Part shown: piece after piece, positions 24,898-36,215 of the stretch
Position numbering within the stretch: position 1 is the first letter of the stretch
How the letters are laid out: each line of letters starts with the position of its first letter
Assembly (NCBI GenBank): GCA_963377175.1
Contig: CAUJNA010001000.1
Span: 5,001-69,000 of the forward strand
Direction of reading: 5' to 3'
Source: Effrenium voratum
Lineage: Eukaryota > Sar > Dinophyceae > Suessiales > Symbiodiniaceae
DNA: 64,000 bases
Notes under the pieces: model-generated
What the model saw: only the letters and a program-made list of their open reading frames with translations
Databases searched by the model: none
What the model was told of the DNA's origin: nothing
Made by a program: the position numbers and the translations under genes

Positions 24898-27800
24898 ATG
24901 GCTGACACCCTTGTGCGTGCCGATGATCAAGAGCCCGAAGAGCCTTTGTCAATTCAGGTACTTTGCGTGGATTGCGGAGACACCGTCTCAATTCGTGATT
25001 CGTACAAGTATGGCAAACAGTTCAAGTGCAAGAAGTGCCACGCTGCGTATCGCTGGCTCCGGGAAAACGACCCGGAGTGGTCCACACGTTCAAAAGATGA
25101 AAGAATATCCTTGATTGTTGCCAACAAGAACCACGGAGGCCGAGGTAGCGTGCGTCAGCTCCATGCAGTTCACAAGGCATCTTGCCACGTACCAGCGCAG
25201 TTGTTTTTTGCCAGCAATGGCCATGTGTTGTTGAGAATGCAGTTGAGAGTCGAGTGCGCAGTTGCCAGTTTGCTGAAGGTAGAAGTGGATAACTTCTCGG
25301 GGGAGAACCTGCATCGACCCTTCTTGACAGAATTGAGGCTTGGTGTGTTTTTAGATCATGCTTCATTTTTGCTCTAGCGTCACGCGCCTGCGCAGGTTCA
25401 AGAGGAAAGGTCAGAAATGGTACGGCTGGTCCCCGCAGCAAGCCCAAAAAGAGTGGGACCAAGCTGTGCGGGATCCGGCAGTCAAGAAAAAGCGCGATGC
25501 CTACGGACAAATCGCCCTCGCAAAGCTGGAGACATCATTTGAGGAAGATGGGCAGCGCGTGTCTAACAAGCGTGGAGTTGCAGAGAACAATGTCATCAAT
25601 GTGGGCGACTCTGAAGCCATACTTGACATGCGGGAAAGCTCTGCGGCACCTTTAGCAATGGTTGAGGCTGTCTTGGTTTTGTGGTGTTACTAGTGCTTTT
25701 GTTCACAGCTCAGCCATCCTGTCTCTATTGCACATAAATGCGCCATTCGCTGGTCAGGTCTCTTCCAGTCTCGATTGGACGTGGAGGTCAACATTGCAGA
25801 CGCAGCAGCCTTGCAGAATGCTGCGCCTGCCACATCCAACAAGCCAAAGGCAAAGGCAAAGGCCAAAAGTAAGGCCAGCGTAGTAAGCAAAGCCAAAGGT
25901 GTTGCAGACGACAAGGAACCAAAGCAACAGCGTGGGCGTGGACTTGACCCCACAGCCAAGAAGCGCATTGATGAGTTGAAGCTTGAGCAAGAGGTTCTGC
26001 GTCTTTCGCAGAAATGGCTAGCGCGACTGGACGTGCTCAACGTAGAAGTCACTGCCAGCCTTGAATCAGCATCATCCATGGACAGGCTCACCCAGTTGCC
26101 AAGCTACAACTTATGCAAGTACGTAATGTTTCCTGAAAGAGCGGGTCTTTGGGTATGTTAAATGTGTTTGGGATTTGGAGTTTGGGCAATCGCAAATATA
26201 GAGCCCATAGACTTGCTGACGTAAACACTTGGTGCACTAAGGATGAAGTCAGAGGTTATCGCCCAGTTTGAAAAGTTTGCGGTGGCTGCTCCTCCAGCGG
26301 AGTCTAGTGCGCCAAAGGATTCGGCTTTGTCCCAAGTGAACTTCAAGGCTTGTCTCAGCCCACAGACACGCACACGCCGACTGGTGTTGAATGAGCCCAC
26401 AAAGAAAGGCATCGCCGAGTACGAGCGCATGATGAGCTCTATGGAATCCCTTTGCCGGAAAACCATGGACATGCTTGATAAGGACTGCGCATCACGTAGC
26501 AACACACACCCACGGCCACCCACCCCTCACCCACAAACTCGCTCACCCACCCACCGCCCCACACACACACACGCACACACCTGCGCAACACACCCTTTTG
26601 AAGTTGAATTTTGAATGCCAATGCTAACCTCCAGTCATCAGAAACCTACGCCGCCCTGGGAGGACATCGCAGGCGAGCGTGAGGCACAAGAGAAGGCAGC
26701 TGCTCTCAAGAAGCAGATGGAGATGCGGCTGAAGCGAAAGCAAGAAAACTTGGATAAGGCGGCAAGCAGGGGCAAAAAGGCAGCTGATGCAATGGCCGAG
26801 CAAGCCGATGACAGCGATGAGGAGGAGACGTGGCCAAAGAAGAAAGGAAGGGGCGCACGCACGAATGGCGAAGACGGCGATGAGAATGACGGTGGCAAAG
26901 AAGATGGCGACGCCAACGCCGAAGCTCCTTCAGCATGGGCCTTCACATATGCTCCAACACTGGATGACATGTATGTCAACTGCAAGGAGTTTGCGAGGAC
27001 AGGCAAAATCAGCTGTGACACTGCAACCATTCTGGGAGATCGGCTTGACTTTACTGAGCTGGGATATTCTGAGGAGCTGTCAGAGCAGCTGTATCAATCG
27101 AACATCGTGCTGCCTATGCAGTCAGACGCCGAGGAGGGCGCAGAGCATGCGGAGAACCGATCATATAAGCATCTGGTGAAGTGGAACCAGTTGCCATCGT
27201 CCGATCGAGTTCTAAGTCCTCTTGCGAAGCAACTTGTTGAGGCGTTGATGGTTGGCCCAAACAAAGTGGCTAACTTTTTTGGCAGCGATTTCGACAACAC
27301 AGACTGGCACAAGATTCTTGTGGCTCGCAACATCTACCAGGGGCCCGACAACAAGTGGGTTGGGTTTGGTGACTTCTTGTGGGGAAAGACTATCGTTCTT
27401 CATTCCGGAGGAAAGCTCATTTGCGGCGTCCCCTTCAAAAGCTTCTTGGGCGATGTCAAGGCGGGTAAGACCTTGGGCGATATCTGCGACACGTTCACTG
27501 CCATGACCAAGGAGGAGATTGTGTCTCGCGGCGGTTTCCTCGCTTTTATCCAAGCCGGAACAGGAATTTCATGCCCGCCAGGCTACCTGTTGGCGGAAGT
27601 CAACTACGGCGCCTTGGAGACTGATGAAGACGATGAGCCCGACTTTGCAGGAGTGGATTGCGTTGATCTTTGGCTGATGAAAATTAGAAAATGATACCCA
27701 AGACTCAAGACTCAAGACCCAAGGCTAGAGGTGAGTGACGGGTGTTCCCCCCAACTCATGCAGGTAACCAAGTAGTAGTTTGTTGAAAGTTGATTGTTGC

Positions 27801-30218
27801 TTGAAGATTGCTGTTTTGTTTCGGGCGGGCCCAGGTCTTCCCAACGCTGACAACGGAACAGCTGAATGGCATGGATGTTGACACCGTTTTCTCCAGCATT
27901 ATCATGGTCTGCACCGGCGCTTTCCAGAAGCTGGGTGACGGGTTCGCAGAAGCCAAGAATATGACACTTACAATCCAAGAAGCCATCCAGAAAGATCAGG
28001 GCTTGCTGGATGACGCAGTGCGTTTGGTTGAGGAAATCTCAGCCCTGCAACAGCAAAAAGAACAAGCCCTTTGGCTGCGTTCAACTAGTTTCGAGTGTCA
28101 CGCTCGTTTGTTGATTGTGTTACTGTGTTGTTGCTTACTTATTACTGCATGTTTTGAGACATTTTGTTTGGGGCAGGTGGTGGATTAGTCAAGCTGAGCC
28201 AGTGCTTTTTTTGGGGGCGCCTTTCCAGCATTGAGGACCCCGCTGTCGACTTTGACGAGTCAGGCGAGTTGCAGCTGAACATGCAGAGCCGGTCATGCTT
28301 GTCCAAGCTAGCCTCGTCAATGTCCATGTCGCAATTGCAAGCTGTGCCCGGGAAAAGGCAGCTGCCTGCCAGAGTCAGCAAATTGTGGAGGGAACAGTTG
28401 CTTGATGTTGAGAAGCAGGCCAATGCTGACACGTTTGGAGAGGAGGACGAGGCATCCAAAGCCTTGAATGAGTTGCGTGAATCTGTACAGCAGAAAGCGC
28501 AGCAGAGCCAGAGCCAGCAGCATGATGACGGCAAGCAGGAGGAGTCCAAGCGCTCACCGCAACACAGCGCCGCAGCTGAGACTGAGACTGTCCCAGGAGT
28601 CCCAGGGACGCCATCCCTTGCTCAGCAAGAGGCAGCAACTGTCGCCGCCAGCAGCGTGCGGGCAACAGCAAAGGCAGATTCGAAAGCAGCAGCGCATACT
28701 GCAGGGGACCAGCAAGCAACACCGCGCGCCGAAGGGGGCCAGCAAGCAACACCGCATGCTGAACACCAGCAAGCAACACCGCGCGCTGAAGATCAGCAAG
28801 CAACACCGCACGCCGACGGGGGCCAGCAAGCAACACCGCATGCTGAACACCAGCAAGCAACACCGCGCGCTGAAGATCAGCAAGCAACAGCGCACGCTGA
28901 AGGGGGCCAGCAAGCAACACCGCACGCTGAACACCAGCAAGCAACACCGCGCGCTGAAGATCAGCAAGCAACAGCGCACGCTGAAAGGGGCCAGCAAGCA
29001 ACACCGCACGCTGAACACCAGCAAGCAACACCGCACGCTGAAGATCAGCAAGCAACAGCGCACGCTGAAGGGGGCCAGCAAGCAACACCGCACGCTGAAC
29101 ACCAGCAAGCAACACCGCACTCTGAAGATCAGCAAGCAACAGCGCACGCTGAAGGGGCCACAGCGCACGCTGAAGTCACTCAAGGTGACCGTCAAGCAAC
29201 AGCACGCGCTGAAGAGGGCCAGCAACAAAGCCAGCATCAACCGCCAGCAACGCCATCGCACCCATGCAAAACTGAATTCGACCCACTGACCTTGCAAGTT
29301 TTGCAGGCTGATCTTAACTCAACATCAGATGTTGAAGTCACCATTTCAAAGAACAACTTGTACTATTCACAGCCTGTCCTGCCCGAGCCCACGTCTGACC
29401 CAAGCCCAAAAGCAACAACTCGTCAAGTCAATGCTCTTAAGAGGAAGATGCAGTGGCCTTTTGAAGGTTGTGTGCTTGCAGCGAGGGAGAAGCAACTTAA
29501 ATTAGCAGCAGCAAATGAGGAACAGGCGACGACGGCAGATCTGCCACCAGGATCAGCCACTGTTGAGGCAGAGGCCGCAGCAGCGGCAGCAGCAGCTACT
29601 CCAACAGAAGCGTTGGAAGCGGCGGCGGCGACAGCTGACACACCGGAAACACCAGCAGCCATGCCAACTGTAGCCACTACAGATGCCCCAGCAGCAGCTC
29701 CAAAGGGGGCGAAAGCAGCAACACCGACGGCAAAGGCAACAGCGTCTGGCAGCGCACCGAAAGCAACACCAGAGGCGGCAAAGGCAAAGGCGCCCAACAC
29801 AGAGGCAGAAGCAGCAGCAACACCGAGAGCAACACCGCCTGCCAGCGCACCAAAAGCAACACCACAGGCCGCAGTGCCAAAGGCTGGGAAAGCAGCAACA
29901 CCGAAGCCGAAGGCAACAACATCTGGCAGCACACCGAAAGCAACACCACAGGCAGCAGTGCTAAAGGCGGCGAAAGCAGCAACACCGAAGCCAAAGACAG
30001 CAACATCTGGCAGCACACCGAAAGCAACACCAAAGGCATCAACGTCGAAGTTGAAGGCGGTGGCTAAAGCGGCAGCCGGTCCAAAAGCGACTGCGCCCAA
30101 GGCCAAGGCTACGCAACCAAGGCGTCCATCAGCGAAGGCCAAGGGAACTAAGCAGGCAGACTTAGCTACTTGTCAGATGGCCGTCCCTGTCAGCTTTCAA
30201 TTTTCCAGGCCCAAATGA
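24898..30218 (+). CDS. Zinc-ribbon/coiled-coil protein with Ala/Lys/Pro-rich tail (cargo gene, function unknown)
   Basis: It starts at ATG 24898 (MADTLVRADDQ). The first exon holds two CxxC pairs (CVDCGD and CKKCHA), a likely zinc ribbon. Later blocks follow at 25390-25670, 25770-26118 (KAKAKAKSK tract, donor GTACGT), 26243-26500 and 26630-27694. The last of these opens with a charged helix and an acidic/KKKGRG stretch. It then holds a compact unrecognised domain of about 230 residues ending near CPPGYLLAEVNYG. Blocks at 27835-28070 and 28229-30218 follow. The terminal exon has tandem QQATPHAE repeats, then about 200 residues of Ala/Lys/Pro/Thr like a histone H1 tail, ending TGA at 30216. An in-frame TGA at 27692 means either a missed donor or two adjacent genes. 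A DNA- or chromatin-binding role is inferred from composition only. Confidence 0.5.
28705..29160 (+). repeat. Coding tandem repeat (QQATPHAE-type) in cargo gene 3
   Basis: About fifteen in-frame copies of an 8- to 10-residue unit vary as QQATPRAED, QQATPHAEH and QQATAHAEGG. They are arranged as a higher-order repeat of three units (about 84 bp). Near-identity at DNA level indicates recent expansion. Long antisense frames here are its shadows. Confidence 0.9.
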
Positions 30219-30344
30219 TTTCCCCCTTTTCCCGTTTTACCTTATCATGTCAAGGGCCACGGCCACGGCAATTCAAATTCGAAGTTGTTTTTGTGCAGCT
30301 TGATCATCTCTGAACTTGATGTTGGTCTTGTTATTGTTATTGCT

Positions 30345-31043
30345 CTTGTTCTTGTTTGTTGTTGTTGCTGTGTGTGGTGCCTGCCTGAGGGAGCTGGGGA
30401 TGGTGAGACCCCGCCAGGCACCACCCCCTTCCCCTGTGTTGTCGTTGTTCTTGCTCTTGCTCTTGTTCTTGTTTGTTGTTGCTGTGTGTGGTGCCTGCCT
30501 GAGGGAGCTGGGGATGGTGAGACCCCGCCAGGCACCACCCCCTTCCCCTGTGTTGTCGTTGTTCTTGCTCTTGCTCTTGTTCTTGTTTGTTGTTGCTGTG
30601 TGTGGTGCCTGCCTGAGGGAGCTGGGGATGGTGAGACCCCGCCAGGCACCACCCCCTTCCCCTGTGTTGTCGTTGTTCTTGCTCTTGCTCTTGTTCTTGT
30701 TTGTTGTTGCTGTGTGTGGTGCCTGCCTGAGGGAGCTGGGGATGGTGAGACCCCGCCAGGCACCACCCCCTTCCCCTGTGTTGTCGTTGTTCTTGCTCTT
30801 GCTCTTGTTCTTGTTTGTTGTTGCTGTGTGTGGTGCCTGCCTGAGGGAGCTGGGGATGGTGAGACCCCGCCAGGCACCCCCCCCTTCCCCTGTGTTGTCG
30901 TTGTCATTGTCGTTGTTCTTGTTAGTGTTCTTGAAGTTCTTGCTCTTGTTCTTGTTTGTCGTTGTTGCTGTGTGTTGTGCCTGCCTGAGGGAGCTGGGGA
31001 TGGTGAGACCCCGCCAGGCACCCCCCCTTCCCCATTGTCGTCG
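30345..31043. repeat. Minisatellite of about six 114-bp units, each with a hairpin
   Basis: Units repeat with an exact 114-bp period (phase points 30367, 30481, 30595, 30709, 30823), then a longer variant begins near 30967. Each unit has a CTTGTT/GTT-rich half and a half with inverted arms GGTGCCTG and CAGGCACC around an inner GGGG...CCCC pair. A (GTTGCT)n run follows to about 31140. The period is a multiple of three, so 290- to 340-codon frames open on both strands; I do not call them genes. It lies between the stop of cargo gene 3 and the right end of the element. Confidence 0.92.
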
Positions 31044-31099
31044 TTGTCGTTGTCGTTGTCGTTGTTCTTGTTATTGTTTCTGCTCTTGTTCTTGTTTGT

Positions 31100-31139
<40 letters not shown>

Positions 31140-31350
31140 ACTGTTACCGTTGCTGCAGGTTGAGCAGCTTTTCCAATCTCACGGTCACCGCGGCAAGAAG
31201 TGAGTGACGTGACGTGCCGGATAAATCGGCAATATTTGCCACAGTGCCACAGTGCCACAGTGCGCCTTGTGGGAATGAGGGGGCATTGGACTCACTGGAC
31301 TCACTGGACTCAGCCGATTGCAATTAGCAAGAAACATGCTGCGCCCAGCC

Positions 31351-31733
31351 GCCCGTGCAACTGGTTTCAGGGCTGATGATTTCGGGGTAGGGTAGGTAGG
31401 TTAGTAGGTAGCAGAAACTAGGAACTAAGAGCTGACATTGAGAACCTCACTTCACTGCCACCCTTGTTGGTTAGACTTCAAGGGGGCCATGTGTGATCTG
31501 ATTCTCGCCCAAGTAATGCCAAACATCTACCGCGCAAGTGTGCCCGTGCGACTGGTTTCAGGGTTGACGATTTCGGGCTAGGGTAGGTAGATTGTAGCAG
31601 AAATTAGGAACTAAGAACTGACACTGAGAGCCTCACTTCACTGCCACCCGCCCTTGTTGGTTAGATTTCAAGGGAACCATGTTTGATCTGATTCCTCCCC
31701 AACTGTAACGCCGAACACCTACCGCACAAGTGT
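31351..31733. repeat. Tandem duplication (191-bp unit) near the right end of the element
   Basis: Positions 31351-31541 recur at 31542-31733, each starting GCCCGTGC.ACTGGTTTCAGGG and ending GCAAGTGT or ACAAGTGT, with roughly 10-15% differences by eye. GGTAGGTAG motifs sit near the start of each copy. It lies 260 bp inside the right inverted repeat. Confidence 0.88.
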
Positions 31734-31991
31734 AGGCAGGGGTAGTTGACTGGGGGTTTACTTGATTAGCAAAATGAAGCTTGGAGTTTAAAACTTCTGA
31801 CAGATAAGATCTCGTTGCAGTCAAGTTGGCAGGCGACAAGGAAGCAAGGTATGCTGGGGAGGGGAAGGAGCATGGACAAAAACCAAGTTTCACAAATTGC
31901 TTGAAACCGGGCTTGTATATTGGTTTTGCATATGTATAGACGTGTTTTTACCTGAATCCTGCGTGTCAATAGTTGACCAAATTCACCCGTA

Positions 31992-32019
31992 ACCCTAGGA
32001 AACCTCAACGGAAATAGTA
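31992..32019 (-). repeat. Right terminal inverted repeat (28 bp)
   Basis: On the plus strand it begins ACCCTAGGAAACC and ends GGAAATAGTA, the exact reverse complement of 13588-13615. Confidence 0.9.
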
Positions 32020-32027
32020 GTGACAAG
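32020..32027. repeat. Right 8-bp target-site duplication of the 18.4-kb element
   Basis: GTGACAAG, identical to 13580-13587, lies immediately outside the right inverted repeat. Confidence 0.85.
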
Positions 32028-35000
32028 CGCCCGTCTTACACCTGCAAAAGAAGATTTCCTACCAACTAGGACATTTGTGTGATCATGTGCATTAAAAGAA
32101 GAGTCTCAAGCCAGTCGTAGTGCACAAAGTGCTCAGCAAAGACTGAAGATTGATCTTGCATGCTCGATCCTCGATTTCCTCCCCTGAAAAGTGGCCCAAT
32201 GGCGGACGTCCCAAGGCCGAACCTAGGCTAAGCAAGCCGAGCGCCAGGCTCGTTCAAAGGGGCCCAGCGGCTGGCCTGGCAACCTGGCGATGGGAGACAA
32301 GTCGAAACAAATTCCTCGTGTTGGTTTTGCATCGATCTCCCAATCTCCGCATCGGCAATGCTTGAAGGGAAGCGATCGTGTGTCACAACGACAGACTGTG
32401 AGTCACATGGCTTTGAATCTGCACACCCCTTGGCGTGACCTTTTGAACAGGTATCTCCTGTTTAGACAGAGGCAACTACAGGTCAAAATCGAGCTCATGC
32501 TGCTTTGACCAAAACAACTACCAAGTTCAACACCCGTGTCGAATCCTGTGGTGGGAAGACCGTCCGTCTCCCTCCACGGGCGCTCATGCGCGCCTTCGGA
32601 GGCCTAGATGCCCTTGCACTCGACGGGAGGTGGCCTCTCGAGTCAGCTGCTTGGGCCCCTAAACAACAAATGGCTTGCTGAATCCTGTTGAAGCCCGGCC
32701 ATACGTTGCAATGAAAGATGGCTAGCATGCCTTCAGGCTTCTTAAGGACGCATCTCTACCGGTGGCGCCATAGAGCGGCCTTCTTGGCATGCATGGAATC
32801 CGCGATAAAACCAACCAAACAGCTTGGTCAAATAGCATGTTGGGTCGTCCCGTCCCCAAAGTGCACACAGTCATCCCTTTTAATGTGATCCATTTAGATC
32901 ATGGTTGGCCACTCCAACGCTCATCATGGAAACCTGCAGGAAGCATTTCTAGAGGGAGTTTCCAAGTCACCAAGTACGTCGAGTCACCACAAAATATGCT
33001 TGAACCTGCTCAAGAAACAAAACCATCGGAAACCAAAAAACGAAAAAAACAATGAAGAAGAAAAAACGCAAACAGCTCCGAACAACTCCCATGACGGGGC
33101 CATTCGAGCAGGCAAACTTCTGGGAGCCGGGCGGCTCCCCGGTGCGCGTTCCCGGAAGTTGCGGACCTGCGAAGGGCGCCAAGCAGCTCGCCGCCAACTC
33201 ATGTGGCTCGAGGTCGGAGCACATCTGGTGCCAGTGGACCAAAACCAACAGCCCGCCAGTCACTGAGTCAGGCGCCGCTTTTTTCCTGGCTTCCGGGCTT
33301 TCCTTTGGGCTGTCTGCAACCGACTGGGACAAGTCCCAGGTGCGGTGGGCTGTGGCTTTTGTCGTGGTTTCGCTGTGGGCCTTCTTGTTTCTTCAAACCA
33401 GGCTGCTCCTGCTGCAAAGAATAGCCTACCTCCAAACATGCGGATTTACTATGTGCTTGTATCTGAGGGGGCATAACTTTCCCCAAGAACCTGGTCTCGC
33501 AAAAGCCCCTTGCTTCAGGCAATCACCGCACGCCCTCGTCCAGCTCTTGCCCCCATCCCCTCTCAGGCCGCCGCAAGCCCTGCGGATCCAACCTGGGCAG
33601 CGATGGAACTGCAGAACAAAGCACAAAAAAATGGTCGATAAAGTCGTCATCCCAAAAACAAGCCAAAGCCAAAAGCATTTGAGGTAGTTGTCTGTTCAAG
33701 AGATGTCTTGGAGCACCTCCCTCAACGGATGGAATAACTCACGAGCAGAAATTAGCTGTCTGTGACATCAAAGTAGACCCTCCCTATGGCTACTCTGTCA
33801 CTTTAGAAGGACAGACAATTGCAACTTCTGGCTCGGAATAGCAGCTTAAGACACATGTCGAGGCCATTGGTCAGATCCGAGGAACTGGGCAGCGTATGCG
33901 CACCCACCATCCTCCAACCAGCATCTCTCGGGGCCAGGCTCCCAAAGAGGCCGGGATGCCAGAGACAGCGGCCACTTCTGCTTGCTTTCGGCCTCAAGAG
34001 CTTGCTTTATCCGCGGATATGCCTGAATAACCCCCCTCCCCATGTCCTGGGCCGACCTTTGATCCAAGCATTGACGCTTGTTCACCATTCAACGCCGTGG
34101 AAATACAAAGGCAACCGAGAACAAGATGTGTATATGTGCACGGAGATGTGTGTATGTGTATGTGTGATTATATATATATATATATATACATATTGTACAT
34201 ACATACACACACAACATGTTGTCATTTCCCAGAACCGCTGGCGGCAGGCTGCGGCTTGCAACTTCTAGAAAAAGCGCTCCTCACGAACCCCGAAAAACGC
34301 GCGGGGGCCCCCGCCGCAGAAAGGTCCTCAGGTGTGGTGGCCAAACCCTGGCGCAAAGTGGGAGTGCCCCAAGCGAGCGGGGGCAACCCCCCTACACGGG
34401 GCTGTCCTCAGATACTCAAAAGTTGTTCGCTTTTAGTGGGTCAATTGAAACTACCACTACACCCTAAAAAGCTAAACACCTAACAAAATGGCTGGAAACG
34501 GACACTTAGAAGTTCCTGTTACGGTTTGCAGACTGACACCTTGGAAAGAACCTACCCTAAAGGTGGTTGCAATAAGCCCAAAGTGTTCACCATGCGGAAC
34601 GTGCTCACCCCCCTGTTTTGACTCCCTTTGGCAGTCAATTTTGTTGAGCTCTTGTACATCTTTATCCCTCCTTCTTCAAAAACCAAAGAGTTCTTGTTTG
34701 AACCTCTACTTCTGTGTGTCTTTTAAGCTCCCCGCAGCAATGTTCTTTGGGTAAGCTCCCTCCTTATGCTGACCCGGTCCCACAGAAGCGAGGTCCCCAT
34801 AGGTGTGGGTGGCAAGTGTGCCTAGAGGCATGCGGATTTGACAGACGATAGTTTTTGTTGGCCTCAACATACAAACCTATTACAATAAATGATACGCTAT
34901 GAGGACATCTTTGGAAGACACCAATTGGCCTAAAGTTGTGGTCGAGCGATTCTGGGAGGGATGTCGCTCAGGAACTTTTGCATCGACCAACTTCTGGGGC

Positions 35001-36005
35001 CCATTTTGCCAAAATTACCAGTCAACAGAAAGGCCAAATGGAGCGAAGCCGAGATCTTTTGTTTCCAATTGGGAAAACGGGGCCCTTGAAAAAGGTGAGG
35101 TTTACATTTGCGCCTCCTTGAAAGAACTCAGTGGACAAACGAATGGTGTGGTGGTAATAATTTGCCCGCGTGCGCTTTTCGGGCTTGCGGCAAAGCCCGC
35201 CTTCTGGAAAGGAAGCGAAGCAGCCGGTGGCTGCTTGGGGGCCTACCAGAGACCCAGCAAACCAGGCCGTTGGTATGGGATGACGCCAAACCGTTGGAGT
35301 CGGTGTTGACGCGCCCACATGCCATAAGACAACCCAAATGGGTCCAACGGCCAACCTACTTGGTTGTCCCAGCTGCGTGACCCCAATGACATACATGGGC
35401 GGCAAACAACACGCAGGAACCAGCAACCCTGGGTGCCATCGTTTGCCCCATGCAACGCTGGCAGTTGCATCACTCGGCGCAGCCTTTTCTCCTCTAAATG
35501 CTCGATCTACTGCCAGCTGAGGTTCGGGAACCGCACAGGACTTTGCCCACAGGAAACCCAGTCACCACCAGCCACGCCATTGGACGTGCCAGCTTCTGGG
35601 TACCTGGAAAATAAGAGCACCTGGAAAATGAGGCCATGGAGCCATGAATTCGCGACGCCTCCACGTCTTTCTTGCTGCCAGGGACAGGTTTACCCGTTTT
35701 GGCGCCTGCACGCGCCAGTCCTTGAAAACCCGCACAGTCCTACGGCTCTCACGGGATGCCGAGCCTCCGATTGATGGTGCAAGAGCAGGCCCAAGAGACA
35801 AGACATGTGTCATGGTCAAGACTCCTTGAAAAAACGATTGTCCATAGTCCTCTCACTCGGAATCCTTGCCCTCTGGAGAGAATTCCCCATATCCACGGGT
35901 TTTGATGCTTTTTCCTCAACCGAAGGAGACCTCTCTGATCCGGTCTCCCCCAGCCAAGCGACTGCGGCACACTTTCTTCTCTGGATTCCTTCAAGGTGGG
36001 GATCC
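32028..36005. other. Host DNA without a convincing gene
   Basis: Intron-like sequence with isolated GC-rich islands. Islands at 33120-33230 and 34270-34330 have minus-strand frames near AG sites that could be small exons, but no family or phase could be fixed. A (TA)n run lies at 34169-34189. I saw no RNA gene or mobile element. Confidence 0.5.
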
Positions 36006-36009
36006 AAGG

Positions 36010-36215
36010 ATGAGCTGCTTTCGGGCGGCCTTGTGAGTTTCCCTTAAGTTTTCCTTGGTCTCAGCGGCTTCCTTCCTCAACGCTCGCAAGCATCTCCTCA
36101 CGTTGCCAGGCGGCTCACCGAGCTGCTTCGTCTGGGCGCTCCTTACGCCGGGCAGGCGACTCGGCTCGATGACTTCGTGATACACCCGTGCGCTTTCACG
36201 AACGTCTTGGCAGCA
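36010..36215 (-). CDS. Candidate host exon with helical, charged sequence
   Basis: A minus-strand frame opens at an AAG acceptor near 36213 and reads DVRESARVYHEVIEPSRLP. It then becomes a Lys/Glu/Arg helix (LRALRKEAAETKENLRETHK) before ending about 36010. Composition is protein-like, while the other frames hold stops. It may be two exons. The family is not recognised; it shares its strand with the other host exons. Confidence 0.4.

Larger units (their letters stand above)
13588..32019 (+). mobile_element. 18.4-kb DNA transposon with 28-bp TIRs and cargo methyltransferase gene
   Basis: The ends are perfect 28-bp inverted repeats (13588-13615 and 31992-32019). Read inward, each begins TACTATTTCC and ends CCTAGGGT. 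They are flanked by the identical 8-bp direct repeat GTGACAAG. An 8-bp duplication is typical of hAT and a few other cut-and-paste superfamilies. Between the ends lie three plus-strand multi-exon genes (13723-19232, 19463-24642, 24898-30218), a hairpin minisatellite and two duplicated blocks near the ends. All three genes fall inside the repeats and none crosses them. Matching ends and duplication show one insertion event and suggest it is not very old. I know of no described superfamily with this gene set, but I could not search. A composite of nested insertions is less likely because the genes share one orientation and intron style. Confidence 0.85.

Noticed and set aside
28375..29297. Antisense frames of about 250 codons over cargo gene 3
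   Set aside because: They are shadows of the in-frame coding repeat QQATPHAE on the plus strand.
30245..31258. Long open frames (about 290-340 codons) on both strands over the minisatellite
   Set aside because: The 114-bp period is a multiple of three, so frames stay open by repetition; the products are low-complexity.
13588..32019. Reading the three-gene block as an ordinary host gene cluster
   Set aside because: Exact inverted ends plus an 8-bp duplication enclose it, and its intron donors differ from those of flanking host genes.
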